Assembly: GCA_021186555.1 (NCBI GenBank)
Contig: JAJKFL010000007.1
Location: 33,035,179-33,099,178, forward strand
Source of the DNA: Reticulitermes speratus
Lineage: Eukaryota > Arthropoda > Insecta > Blattodea > Rhinotermitidae
Reading direction: 5' to 3'
Length of the DNA stretch: 64,000 nucleotides
Shown here: positions 34,455 through 44,449 of the stretch, in pieces
Numbering within the stretch: the stretch's first letter is position 1
Layout of the letters: each line of letters begins with the position of its first letter
Translations under genes and position numbers: made by a program
The notes under the pieces: model-generated
Seen by the model: the letters and a program-made list of their open reading frames with translations, nothing else
Database searches by the model: none
What the model was told of the DNA's origin: nothing

Positions 34455-35455
34455 TTCATGGCCTGTTCTAGGGAGAACTTTACCAGCTCTTACTGCTTTG
34501 CTCAGTAGGCAGGGTAGTTGGTTTGGACACCTTCGTGGAGCGGGTTGGAATTCAGGCCTGGGAGCAAAGCCGAGGTAGTGCAGGTGGTCGACCGTGGAGT
34601 ATCGTAAATAAAGACACAAGATCACAACCACTATCAGCTTTATTCAAGTGTTGCATCAAATTATTACATCGGATATACACACAGGAGCTCTTGGCGATGT
34701 TCTTTTGTTAATCCTGTAATGATACAAATGGAACATCACGCTTGTAGTACGTCATTTCTTAAGCCGCGTTCCCACGACTGGTGTATTTGACCAGCGAGCC
34801 AATAAGTATGCACTGTACGAGGAGGCAAGTGAATAACTGTCGTAGTGTTTCCACGACTGGTTAATTTGGCAAACTTCCATATTCGGTTACACTTGTCAGA
34901 TGTTTGCCTGGTCATTGCGATATCTTTCCCGTGACCTGTGCACGTGGCCAGGGTATTTGAGTGTCTGCGCATGTCACTCGTCGGCCTGTCAAATATAAAC
35001 GAGTCGTGGGAACGACACCAGTCTCGATTTGACAAGTAAATAAACACTGTTGATTCATTTGACTTGTATTTACCGACGGACAAGTGACCGATATATGTAC
35101 AAATGTACCGTTCACACGGCGCGGCAAGTATTCACAAGTGAGAAATGTTTATCAAGTACATCAGTCATGGTAAAGCGGTTATCAGGCTTTAGGTAGATGG
35201 CTGCATGGAATGCTTTCGTAGGCGGTGGAAGGAATGCTTCTAGCGTGGGAAGGTTGTTACGACATGCAGGACAGCGTAATTTGTGAAAAACGAAGGATTA
35301 ATAGCATTGGATCTCGGAAGGTAGACCAGTGAAGGAAATTATAAGGCAAGCCGTTACGAGTTTGACAGCACGGAATTATGCCTTAGTGTTAGTCTTGTGC
35401 AAGGTTACTATGTGCGGAGTGTGAGAGGTGCTTCGTGTATGAGTGCTTTCAAAGT
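34455..35455. other. Mixed sequence, possible Harbinger-type MITE
   Basis: 34,762-35,130 starts GCCGCGTTCCCACGACTGG and ends near GTTCACACGGCGCGGC, which could be imperfect inverted termini of a PIF/Harbinger-like MITE (CACGACTGG also recurs at 34,852). Open frames here have no support. The call is weak. Confidence 0.3.
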
Positions 35456-35457
35456 GA

Positions 35458-36005
35458 GCAGCTAGCCAGCCAATCAATCAATTAGTTAGTGAAACAACCA
35501 CCCAACGAATCAACCAACCATCCAGTCAGTCAACCATTCATCCAACCAATTAACTAGCCAATCAATCAATCAATGAGTCAGTCAGTTAAACAACCACCCA
35601 ACGAATCAACCAAACAACCAACCAAACATCCAATCAGTCAGTCAAACATTCATCCAAACAATTAATACTGTGAAATTAACTAGCCATTCAATCAATCAAT
35701 TAGTCAATCGGTGAAACAACCACCCAACAAATCAACCAAACAACCAACTAACCATCCAATCAGTCAGTCAACCATTTATCCAACCAATTAACTAGCCATT
35801 CATTCAATCAATCAATCAGTCAAACGACCACCCAACAAATCAACCAACCAGCCATCCAATAAAACAGTCAGTCAACCAACCACCCAACCAATCAACCAAG
35901 TAGCCAACCAGCTAGCCATCCAACGAACCAACCAATCAACCAAGTAGCCAACCAGCTAGCCAGCCAACGAACCAAACAACCAACTAACCAACGAACCAAC
36001 CAAAA
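35458..36005. repeat. Degenerate tetranucleotide-rich tract (CCAA/ATCA/GTCA)
   Basis: About 550 bp built from permuted 4-mers such as CCAA, ATCA, GTCA and TAGC, without a fixed longer period. One strand is very low in G. Confidence 0.85.
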
Positions 36006-36113
36006 GCTCACTAGACGTCCCTTGCTAAGTTAAACCACTCTAACATAAAAAATGCATAACTGGGATGTGAAAAGTGGGTCGTATAAATTATAACATGATA
36101 CGATTATGCTGAC

Positions 36114-36232
36114 GGGTTTTGGAGTGTTGAACAGCTTGACGTAGTCGTACTGAGGACTGTAGCTGCTGGTGCTGACGAGGCTGACATCTGGCAGTTGGTC
36201 TTTGGGAAGGAACAGTTTGGTTGGGTCAGTGT
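36114..36232 (-). CDS. Unknown gene X, candidate 3' exon
   Basis: Minus strand, acceptor TCAACTCCCAG|AC, then TDPTKLFLPKDQLPDVSLVS and TSSYSPQYDYVKLFNTPKP. The composition is far more protein-like than the other frames. It needs a phase-1 upstream exon. The exon at 36.6 kb gives that only if it uses a weak donor (A|GTTCTG) rather than TCT|GTAAAA. The downstream donor (CCC|GTCAGC) is also weak, so exon limits are uncertain. Product unknown. Confidence 0.45.
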
Positions 36233-36595
36233 CTGGGAGTTGAACCCAGAAAGATTATGATCGCATTGCTTGGCGACCTCCATGTTTGAAAGGGTTTCAC
36301 TGAAGGCATCAGTCAAGCAAGATCTTCTCGTTATATCCACACATCTTCCATTAAAACATGTCTTAGGGTAGTCAGTTCTGGAGATGTGAGTTCGACTGAG
36401 TGCGCTCTGAAAGGTCACTTGTAACATAAATGACCCTTTAGGCTTCCGAATTTTCCTGAACGATTGAAAAGTATCTAGCAGCTGCTTTAAAAATAATGAC
36501 TATTAGAGGACCTCAATACCAAAACCTTCAGTTTTGTATTACCATTTTGACTGAAGGTACATCCTCCATTGCGATTTTTTAAAAAATTCTTTTAC

Positions 36596-36667
36596 AGAAC
36601 TGTTGGGCTGGTAGGTCTTCATGACGGCGGTCCTGATGTCTGGAGGCAGTCGGTCGTACACCTTCCC
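36596..36667 (-). CDS. Unknown gene X, internal exon (24 codons)
   Basis: Minus strand, acceptor TGTTCAACAG|GGG, donor TCT|GTAAAA. Reads GKVYDRLPPDIRTAVMKTYQ then PNSS. Enters in phase 0, matching the donor phase of the exon at 37.4-37.6 kb, to give HRVLRMK-GKVYDRL across the junction. The family is not recognised. An alternative 5-nt-shorter end would fit the next exon's phase. Confidence 0.5.
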
Positions 36668-36968
36668 CTGTTGAACAGAAATGCTTAGAGAACACACCAA
36701 ATGCATTCAGCAAAGTGACAGATAAAAGGTACGAAATCACAGTTCAACTCCGTCTCTCATTTTTAAACCTGTGATGGCGAAGGCTGATCAACACGCAGCT
36801 CTATTGGTGTGTTTTATAAAAGCGACTTTTCGGAAGAGTGCTTCAGCTTACATATTTACGTGAAACACGTAAATATGTAAGCTGCAAAAGGATGAGTCAG
36901 GTGTAGTGTAAGATACTTAGAACAAGAGTGGCACAAGTGTCCGGCGGGCGAGCACTTTGGTTTGATTT

Positions 36969-37197
36969 CAGGCTTCCGTCGCGATGTTGATGACATCTGC
37001 GGTCTTCTGGGGTATTACGCGGCGTCGTGTGGTAATTATTTACCGACGTTTCGGGACAACGTATCTGTCCCATCCTCACGGGTCAAGAGTCCGAGTAGGA
37101 AAGCTTGACCCGTGAGGATGGGACCGATACTTGTCCCGAAACGTCGGTAAACAATTACCACACGACGCCGTGTAATACCCCAGAAGACCGCAGATTT
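36969..37197. mobile_element. Inverted-arm element H, copy 1
   Basis: Arms of about 95 bp in inverted orientation, GCGGTCTTCTGGGGTATTAC to CCATCCTCACGGGTC and back, almost touching each other. Each has the pattern GTGAGGATGGGAC ... GTCCCGAAACGTCGG, i.e. the hammerhead-like layout with C3 replaced by G. Further copies: 59,448-59,672 and a single arm at 52,660-52,745. Confidence 0.65.
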
Positions 37198-37438
37198 CGA
37201 GCACTTGGGTGTTCGCAGCCTGGTCAGTTTTGATCAGTATGCAAGTCCTTTGTGACATGACGCCGTATCTATTGGTAACTATTTAGAATTTCTGTTTCAC
37301 TCCAATTGTTGATGCCTAGTTGGTCTAATTAGTAGCTTCGGATCAGGGTGGGCGATTCACGCGTTCTGATTTCTAGGGGAAGATGCTCGTATGGTGAAAG
37401 CAGTGAAATTTTCGAGAGACTTTGGACAACAGACGTAC

Positions 37439-37586
37439 CTTCATTCGCAGCACTCTGTGTGTCTCAGCAGATCTCAGGTTTATCTCGCTGAGGAGAAGTT
37501 TCTGCAGATACACTGTCGGACAGTCCTGTGTGAGATCGATGCAGCTTGCACTGTGTCCATCTTCTTCAGTGCCCTCATCACCTGAC
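37439..37586 (-). CDS. Unknown gene X, internal exon (49 codons)
   Basis: Minus strand, acceptor TTCCCTAAAG|G, consensus donor ATGAAG|GTACGT. Reads SGDEGTEEDGHSASCIDLTQ, DCPTVYLQKLLLSEINLRSA, ETHRVLRMK. An acidic start is followed by CIDLTQD, which resembles a SUMO-interacting motif (inference), then a helical, charged region. Its single leading base completes the codon left by the exon at 38.9-39.6 kb (CT+G), so the two exons join in frame. This phase agreement and the good splice sites are the main evidence for a real gene. Function unknown. Confidence 0.6.
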
Positions 37587-37609
37587 CTTTAGGGAACAAA
37601 CAAAATCGA

Positions 37610-38220
37610 GAAATAACCGATAAAAATAATTTTCGATTCCCGATAGTGTCACTGGAATTTTTCATTGACATAATCCTTTCGGTCGCACTATGTCCCTGGG
37701 GTCGACTAAGCCTCTAACAGAAATGAGTACCAGGAATCTTTCCTGGGGGTAAAGGCGGCAGGTCCATGATTAGTGGGTCCCTGTCACCACGGCGGATCCT
37801 CGGGTTGCGGGTGGAGGAACGGCCTCCGAATATGGAGGGTAGCTGCGAATATGCAGTCGCGGACAGCCGACAAGGGGTGGTCCTCCAGCTTGGGGGTTGG
37901 GCGAGGTGCTAACAACTCCTCACCGTAAAAAATTACCATGTTACGAAACACTATACAGAGCCTCGAACCTGGACTGCGGGCTCTTGTCAGTGCGGTAATG
38001 AACCTTCGGTTTCCATAAAACGCGGGGAATTTCTTGACTAGCTGACGACCTGTTAGCTTCTCAAGAAGGACTCTGCACCATGGAGTTAGTTAAAGGCGGC
38101 CGGTGCGTAGGGCTGACAACCTTACCACCTTCATGTGACGATTGTCTACAAATCTGGGAGCCTCAACCCCCTGGAACCCTAAGGGCCTGTCCAGGCCTGT
38201 AATGGGATTGCTTTACCTTT
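37610..38220 (+). mobile_element. SINE interrupted by a LINE-tailed short element
   Basis: A SINE body (GGAATTTTTCATTGACATAA ... CCTGGGGGTAAAGGCGGC) also present at 61.6 kb is split at 37,760. The inserted ~330 bp (37,761-38,089) begins GGTCCATGATTAGTGGGTCC and ends with the LINE type 2 3' tail (TTCTCAAGAAGGACTCTGC). The host sequence resumes as TAAAGGCGGCCGGTGCG, so TAAAGGCGGC is duplicated on both sides. Confidence 0.75.
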
Positions 38221-38224
38221 ACCT

Positions 38225-38620
38225 TACATTATGTAGGGTTCAGCTTATGCTGTAGCATAGTTCTGAGCTGTTGGTACATCAGGCACTATATGGCGGTGTG
38301 TGGATGATACACACACCGCCATACTTTGTCAAATACAAGTAGACAGGAACTAAAAACGTCTTGAGAACTTTATTCTGTACATATTTGTTAATTATAAATG
38401 TGGTAGGATGTGGGTCAATAGGAGGAAACGTGAGGTTAGATGGGAGAAAATGGGAAGGAGATAAAGGCACAAAAAGGAATAGCGAAAAGGTAAGGGTGAT
38501 GAATAAGTTACAAAAACTTAAGAGAATCCGACTAACCTAGGAGATGACGAGAGGCTGTGTATAGGCCTATGTTAACCACAGGGCAGATAAGGAAGGCAAA
38601 CACATTTCTGATACTTAGTA
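38225..38620. other. Unique sequence with a small hairpin
   Basis: TATGGCGGTGTGTGGATGAT and its inverse at 38,289-38,324 form a compact hairpin. The AT-rich remainder is unassigned. Confidence 0.4.
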
Positions 38621-38624
38621 TTGT

Positions 38625-38775
38625 TTTCACCGTGCATGTTTATCAATATAATGTCACAATTCACCAACATATGCACTTCACTACTAAAATTAATAGTTTG
38701 TTAAAAGGCTTTTTAACAAACTATTAATTTTAATAGTGAAGTGCATATGTTGGTGAATTGTGACATTACATTTCT
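38625..38775. mobile_element. Collapsed inverted-arm element E (palindrome)
   Basis: CACCGTGCAT at 38,629, then arms GTCACAATTCACCAACATAT...AACAAACTATTAATTT and the exact inverse meet across a short AAGGC spacer. The two arms make a near-perfect ~60-bp palindrome with no hammerhead-like core left. Confidence 0.65.
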
Positions 38776-38889
38776 GATGTGTGACGTTCTTTGGAATCGT
38801 CGAGTTCGAAGAACGACAACTACATTCAAGGATAACTTGAAGTGAAGGCCACCACGTAACTAGTTATGGGTGACTAGCTGCGTACTTAC

Positions 38890-39609
38890 AGGTCATCGTC
38901 ACTGAAGAAGCTGCCAGTCCCGGCGAAAATGTCTTGCACACGGAAAGTCGGAATAGGACCAGTATGTCCTGTGTGTCCTGTGAGAATAGGATCAGTATGT
39001 CCTGTGTGTCCTGTGAAAATAGAATCAGTATGTCCTTTGAAAATAGGATCAGTATGTCCTGTGTGTCTTGTGAAAATAGGATCAGTATGTCCTGTGTGTC
39101 CTGTGAAAATAGGATCAGTATGTCCTGTGAGAATAGGATAGTATGTCCTGTGTGTCCTGTGAGAATAGGATCAGTATGTCCTGTGTGTCCTGTGAAAATA
39201 GAATCAGTATGTCCTGTGAAAATAGGATCAGTATGTCCTGTGTGTCTTGTGAAAATAGGATCAGTATATCCTGTATCCTTGAAAATAGGATCAGTATGTC
39301 CTGTGTGTCCTGTGAAAATAGGATCAGTATGTCCTGTGAAAATAGGATCAGTATGTCCTGTGTGTCCTGTGAGAATAGGATCAGTATGTCCTGTGAAAAT
39401 AGGATCAGTATGTCCTGTGAAAATAGGATCAGTATGTCCTGTGTGTCCTGTGAGAACAGGATCAGTATGTCCTGTGTAAATAGGATCAGTATGTCCTGTG
39501 AGAATAGGATCAGTATGTCCTGTGTGTCCTGTGAAAATAGGATCAGTATGTCCTGTGAGAATAGGATCAGTATGTCCTGTGTGTCCTGTGAGAATAGGAT
39601 CAGTAGGTC
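38890..39609 (-). CDS. Unknown gene X, exon with a coding minisatellite
   Basis: Minus strand, strong acceptor CATGTCTCTTACAG|GA and consensus donor CCT|GTAAGTAC. Most of the exon is an array of 24- and 33-bp units encoding TGHTDPIF and TGHTGHTDPIF. After the array it continues GHTGPIPTFRVQDIFAGTGS and FFSDDDL into the next exon. All units are multiples of three, but the exon is one base short of keeping one frame from acceptor to donor. The missing base maps to about 39,138 (GGATAGTATG instead of GGATCAGTATG). This is either a frameshift, an allele, or an assembly error in a repeat. Thr/His/Gly-rich, probably disordered. Function unknown. Confidence 0.55.
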
Positions 39610-39639
39610 CTGTAAGAGACATGTTTGTTAATCATAAAC

Positions 39640-40055
39640 AACTGTGTCGACATGTCGTACAAGAGGAAAACTGAATTAAATAATGTAGAGTTTAGACTTT
39701 AAACTACTTCTTACATCAAACTACATGTATTATAATACACAGGGCATATTTTAATAACATTAATGTGAAAACAAGCCCAAAAATAAAGAAAAACTGAAGA
39801 TCTGATTTTGCAGTGTCTTTGGAGACAGAAAAATAAGCATGGAATTGTGGCCTCCTCGTTCACCAGATCTCAAACCGTACAATTTTTACATTCGGAACGT
39901 ATTAAATGATAAGGTGTGTAGTAATAATCCTCGCACAGAATATATAGAATGAGGGGAAACGTAATATATAATCGGAACACAGTTATCTAAAGTGCGTATG
40001 CCACGACGGAGAGAAAAGTGAAATAGCAGCGAGCGCTGTGCTGCGTGCTGTCGCG
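39640..40055. other. Unique sequence
   Basis: No supported feature. Would be intron of gene X if that gene continues upstream. Confidence 0.4.
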
Positions 40056-40061
40056 CGAAAT

Positions 40062-40350
40062 GGTCCGTGTAATGACGAACGATATGGGTCAGATAAAATG
40101 AGGACCCTGTATAAGAAATTGTCCGTGTAATGACGAACGATATGGGTCAGATAAACTGAGGACCCTGTATAAGAAATTGTCCGTGTAATGACGAAAGATA
40201 TGGGTCAGATAAAATGAGGACCCTGTATAAGAAATTGTCCGTGTAATGACGAACGATATGGGTCAGATAAACTGAGGACCCTGTACAAGAAATTGTCCGT
40301 GTAATGACGAAAGATATGGGTCAGATAAAATGAGGACCCTGTATAAGAAA
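40062..40350. repeat. Tandem array, 58-bp unit, 5 copies
   Basis: Unit GAAATTGTCCGTGTAATGAC, GAACGATATGGGTCAGATAA, AATGAGGACCCTGTATAA with AAAGATA/ACGATA variants. Confidence 0.93.
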
Positions 40351-40490
40351 CACGGTGTGTTATTGTGGCTTTAAGCGACAAGTGGAGGTGAAACATAGTT
40401 AAAATCATCGATGTTCCGTGCAGTAAACTAGTTCACAATAATTATTCCATCAACTGTACAATAATAAAAAAAATAGTTTATAAATAATGA

Positions 40491-40536
40491 CACTACTCCT
40501 AAATGTTTCGGCCTATCTTGGCCATCTTCAGGGAGG
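40491..40536 (-). ncRNA. Hammerhead-like motif, left arm of element F
   Basis: Minus strand: CTCC, CTGAAGA, stem II GGCC/GGCC (loop AAGATA), GAAAC, ATTTA, GGAG. Stem I is CTCC/GGAG instead of CCCC/GGGG, a compensatory difference. Confidence 0.6.
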
Positions 40537-40672
40537 TGGTTAACAAAGGAAACATTAGTGGCTAATTATGTTACAGATTTGCAGTTATAATATTAAAATA
40601 CATGTGTTAAACAAAATACATGATAAAATGTTCAAAACCTGGAAATAGGTTACGTGTATTCATAAGTATGTC

Positions 40673-41060
40673 GACCTCGGTGGACTAGTGGTTAGCGTGC
40701 TCGCCACTGGACCCAAGGTTTGCGGGTTCAATCCCGGCCGAGGTCGATGGATTTTTAAGGGTGATAAAAATCCGTAGCACAACTTCCTTCGGAGGGGAAG
40801 TAAAGCCGTCGGTCCCATGCCGTAGATTTACGGCATGTAAAAGAATCTTACGGGCATGAATAAAAATGTTGCGTAAGCAAAATTCAGCGGCCGTTTCTCA
40901 CCAAAGTCTCCTTATTGACTGCTAGATGGCTCTGGCAGTCATTTCAGGATAAGTAGAACTTGTGCAGTCAGTGGGCTGGTCACTCACTACAGAATGCACA
41001 CCTCCAGACCAAGAAACCTCTGAAAGGAGGCCATATGCTCCGCAAGGAGCGACAGGAGGA
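40673..41060 (+). mobile_element. tRNA-derived SINE (third family), plus strand
   Basis: Head CGACCTCGGTGGACTAGTGG with TTAGCGTGCTCGCC, B box GCGGGTTCAATCCCGGCC, body GATGGATTTTTAAGGGTGAT. It folds like a tRNA with a GTCGACCTCGG/CCGAGGTCGA acceptor-like stem, but the body and the second copy show it is a SINE, not a tRNA gene. Confidence 0.8.
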
Positions 41061-41577
41061 AAATATAAATATATTCATAAGTATCATCACAGTTTATGTA
41101 TTCAAATGCAAGCATCTTGTTGAGCGTTTTATCGCTATGTCGACTGCAGTTTATGTTACTATGGATAGTTGAGTAACATTGACATATATATTTAATCTTA
41201 ATAAGACCAACGTACTACAAATTGACATGGATATTTGTTTGCGTGTGAATATATAATGTATCTTGATACTTATGAATATATGTAACCTATTTTGTACTTT
41301 TAAATATTTTATCATGTACTTTGTTTAACACGTGTGTTTTAGCATTATGACTGCGCATCTGTTAACATAATTAGCCACTGCTCTTTCCTTTGCCAACCAC
41401 CTTCCGGCAGATGGCCAGGGTAGGCCGAAACACGTAGCAGGAGTGTCATGTAGTTATAAACTGTTATCCTTTTATTATTGTACATTTGATGGAGCAGAGT
41501 TGTGCAGGTGGTACAATGTGACTGAATATCTTGCAGGACTTTTTACTACAAATTATATTGTAGTATTAATGAACAGA

Positions 41578-41954
41578 GTCGTCCTCGGTGGACTAGTGGT
41601 TAGCGTGCTCGCCACTGGAACCAAGGTTCGCGGGTTCGATCCCGACCGAGGTCGATGGATTTTTAAGGGTGATAAAAATCCGGAGAGTAAAGCCGTCGGT
41701 CCCATGTCGTAGATTTACGGCATGTAAAAGAACCTTACGGGCATGAATAGAAATGTTTAGTAAGCTAAATTGCCTCCATTTCTCACCCTCAGTCAGACTG
41801 CCTGCCAGATGGCTCTGGCGGACACATCAGGATCGATAGAACAGCAGCGCGGCCAGTTGGCCAGTCACCAACTGCCACGAATGCGCACGACTTAGTAACT
41901 TCGAAAAGAGGAGGCAAGAGGAGGCCCGAGCCCATATAGGGCTGTTGAGCCATG

Positions 41955-41990
<36 letters not shown>
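41578..41990 (+). mobile_element. tRNA-derived SINE (third family), copy 2, with (ATT)n tail
   Basis: Same head as the 40.7 kb copy (CGGTGGACTAGTGGTTAGCG, B box GCGGGTTCGATCCCGACC) and a longer preserved 3' part ending CATATAGGGCTGTTGAGCCA then an (ATT)n tail of about 13 units (41,951-41,989). Confidence 0.85.
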
Positions 41991-41991
<1 letters not shown>

Positions 41992-42210
41992 AACAGAGTT
42001 TCGTCGCCTGATTTTTCGTTTCTTAATGGTTTGCCGTAATCTATAAAATACAGCATAACCTTTAACCTTTCTATACCAAACTTTCCAATAAGTTAAGTTA
42101 CATACGCAATGCACCTGATAAAGGACGCAGGATGGTGTAACACTTTGCATCTTGCTTGTCGGCCATATCCTGCAAAAGAAAATCTGGTTTTAGATTTCTT
42201 ATGATGCAGC

Positions 42211-42690
42211 TTAGAATGTGTTCGAGAATAGGGTGCTGAGGGGGGTATTTGGGCCTAAGAGGGACGGGGTAACGGGGGAGTGGAGAAGACTACATAACGA
42301 GGAACTTAATGATCTGTACTCATCACCAAATATTATTCGGGTGATCAAATCGAGAAGAATGAGGTGGGCGGGGCATGTAGCACGTACAGGTGAGGGGAGA
42401 GGTGCATACAGGATTTCGGTGGGGAGACCTGAGGGAAGGAGACCACTTGGAAGACCCAGGCGTAGATGGGAGGATAATGGATCTTCAAGAAGTGGGATGG
42501 GGGGGGGGTATGGACTGGATTGATATGGCTCAGGATAGGGACAGGTGGCGGGCTGTTGTGAATGCGGTACTGAACCTTGGGGTACCATAAAAAGTGGGGA
42601 ATTTCTTGACTAGTTGACGACTTTTTAGCTTCTCAAGAAGGACTCTGCTCCATGGAGTTATTTAGTTAGTTAGTTAGTTAGTTATGACAT
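42211..42690 (+). pseudogene. 3' end of a non-LTR retrotransposon ORF2 (LINE type 2), 5'-truncated
   Basis: Encodes the C-terminal tail of a reverse-transcriptase polyprotein: [20 protein letters not shown], then [32 protein letters not shown], a frameshift in a G run at 42,500-42,506, and [20 protein letters not shown] with stop. The 3' UTR has TTCTCAAGAAGGACTCTGC and a (TTAG)n tail. No RT domain remains and it is frameshifted, so it is dead. Shorter copies of the same tail: 37,980-38,089, 43,826-44,065 and (minus) 63,300-63,440. Confidence 0.85.
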
Positions 42691-42694
42691 AGCA

Positions 42695-43025
42695 TAAGTA
42701 ATGAATGATTTTTAACGATATTAATACGCGATCAGTTATTACAAATGGACTGAAAGCGCCTATAAATTTATCATCGGCAAATAAAATGAATATTTCAGCA
42801 TTTCATTCGTGACGTATTACCGAAACGTCGCCCCAATTAGCAGCAGGATGTTCCATATGGCCAGCATCACGCCTGTGTTTCCCAGTTGATTTTAATGCAC
42901 TCAATTAAAAAAAAGAGTATAATTATCTCTTTAGATTTATAAAGTGTGATTACATGAGATTTAACTTACAATAATTTGAATACAACTTAGCTGTATACGG
43001 AAGTAATGGATGTTTATTTTGGCAT
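42695..43025. other. Unique AT-rich sequence
   Basis: Contains ACCGAAACGTCGCC at 42,819, the conserved half of an inverted-arm motif, without a visible partner. See rejected items for a signal-peptide-like frame here. Confidence 0.4.
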
Positions 43026-43029
43026 GTAT

Positions 43030-43240
43030 GGAGAGTAGAGGTATAGCTCCACTCATTCTTAACCTGTGCACTAAATGGAGGTATGGTCAACTTCACACTC
43101 CGGCCGCTTTGCCCCCAGAAATGAACCCCCGTACCTATTAAATAGGAAGCTGGGTGAGCCACAGAGTCGGTCTGGACGTTTTGGGGAACAGGAAAATCTC
43201 TTTTCCCTGGCGGGATTCGAACGCCGGACAGTCCAGTACG
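43030..43240 (-). mobile_element. SINE body, minus strand (second family)
   Basis: GGAGGTATGGTCAACTTCAC, CTCCGGCCGCTTTGCCCC and GGCGGGATTCGAACGCCGGA (inverted B box) match the 34.2 and 57.7 kb copies in inverse orientation. The tRNA A-box end is truncated. Confidence 0.7.
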
Positions 43241-43249
43241 AAGACTGTG

Positions 43250-43825
43250 GGAATAACAGGAAACACATAAGTAAGCGGTGTGGGAAAAATGCATATTTAT
43301 CTGTTAAACGCGGTGGTACACGTAATAAGTTAGCACTGAACTTAAAGTCTAAACCTTCAAATTCCGAACTTTTAGCAAAATTACTTTATTTTGTAATTGT
43401 AATTTATGTTAACGTGTAAGAATCTTGCATTTACGTTCCTAAAGTTTTCTTACAAAATAAGGCACACACTTTAATGAATATATTCGTGTGTCATCAGTTT
43501 AAGTCACTCTCATTTTTAACTTGTGTTCGTAAAGTAGCAAGGTAAGCAATGTACGTATAACGTAACATTGTGGGGCATTCGCGTATCCAATGTTGCAGTG
43601 GAAACACAACAATGCATTTTACACATGTTTTTTCCACATTATCTCATAAACGCCACGATTTTCGGAAACAAAAATTACTGAAGCTAAAGTTTGTGTTTTG
43701 AATTTATCTACAACTTTTGTCTAAAACATTTCTAATTCTAAGAAGAATTGAGCGAGATATTATCATAAACGTACATAGGGCTTCATGTAAAGTACCCGTT
43801 ATTCTTGACAGATTTTAATGAAATT
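43250..43825. other. Unique sequence
   Basis: No supported gene or repeat. Confidence 0.4.
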
Positions 43826-44065
43826 TGAACACCACTTGGGAAGACCTAGACGTAGATGGGAGGATAATATTAAAATGGATCTTCAAGAAATAGGATGGGA
43901 GGGGGCGTAGACTGGATTGATCTGGCTCAGGATAGGGACAAGTGGCAGGCTCTTGTGGATGCGGTAATGAACCTTCGGGTTCCATAAACTGCGGGGAATT
44001 GCTTGACTGGCTGAGGAACTGTCAGCTTGTCAAGAAGGACTCTGCTCCTTATAGTTAGTTAGTGG
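43826..44065 (+). pseudogene. 3' end of LINE type 2, second copy
   Basis: GGGAAGACCTAGACGTAGAT through codons for [20 protein letters not shown] and a stop, then the 3' UTR and a short TTAG tail. 5'-truncated to ~240 bp with frame damage near 43,905. Confidence 0.8.
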
Positions 44066-44178
44066 CTATCATATCCTAACAATTTCTCCGCACTCACATT
44101 CGTAACAGTTCTGTCTGTTTCTATTAAATCATCGTCATTAAACAATCAAAATATTGTGTAATAAAATTAATCACTTAC

Positions 44179-44440
44179 CTTGTGTTGGAGTATTCTCCAC
44201 TGACGCTAAAGTGAATACGAGTGATTCAAGAACGATATTTGTGGGTTACAACTGACGGTCGTTTGAATCTGATTTGTCGAAGCCAGGGCCAATCTCTGCT
44301 CTTGTTCTTTGGCACTTCACAGTGCAAAATGTCTTGCAGATAAATGCTGTAAGCAGCAGTCGAACTGCATGACTTGTTGCCATGGAAGCAGTCTGTTTTA
44401 TAAATACGTACAAACACGACCACTTTTGTGCCCGCCTAGT
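44179..44440 (-). other. Possible noncoding 5' exon of a minus-strand transcript
   Basis: A consensus donor (ACACAAG|GTAAGTGA) at 44,178 follows ~250 bp with stops in all frames. It could be the 5' UTR exon of gene X, which needs an upstream start. Only the splice donor supports it. Confidence 0.2.
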
Positions 44441-44449
44441 TAAAGACAT

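Larger units (their letters stand above)
40430..41490. mobile_element. Inverted-arm element F, split by a SINE
   Basis: The left arm (40,430-40,560) and right arm (41,385-41,490) share inverted ends around TACAATAATAAAA and a hammerhead-like motif (the right copy is decayed: CGGCAGA). Between them, inverted ACATGATAAAATGTTCAAA-like blocks flank a tRNA-derived SINE at 40,673. Confidence 0.55.

Noticed and set aside
34736..35127. Minus-strand 115- and 71-codon frames
   Set aside because: They overlap in different frames and lie within what may be a Harbinger-type MITE. No domain recognised.
38929..39631. Plus-strand Cys-rich frames (SCVSCENRISM-type)
   Set aside because: Shadow of the minus-strand coding repeat. 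There are no plus-strand splice signals, and the frames exist only because units are multiples of three.
40673..40750. tRNA gene
   Set aside because: It has A and B boxes and a tRNA-like fold, but it continues into a body shared with 41.6 kb and ends in an (ATT)n tail, so it is a SINE. The same reasoning was applied to the heads at 22.4, 33.8, 34.2, 61.5 and 63.0 kb.
42211..42588. Minus-strand 125-codon frame rich in Pro/Ser/Leu
   Set aside because: Antisense shadow of the LINE type 2 C-terminal coding region.
42821..42867. Minus-strand signal-peptide-like frame MLAIWNILLLIGATF with a GTAATA donor
   Set aside because: The donor overlaps ACCGAAACGTCGCC, a motif of the inverted-arm elements, and the phase does not fit the next gene X exon. 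A TE fragment is the simpler explanation.
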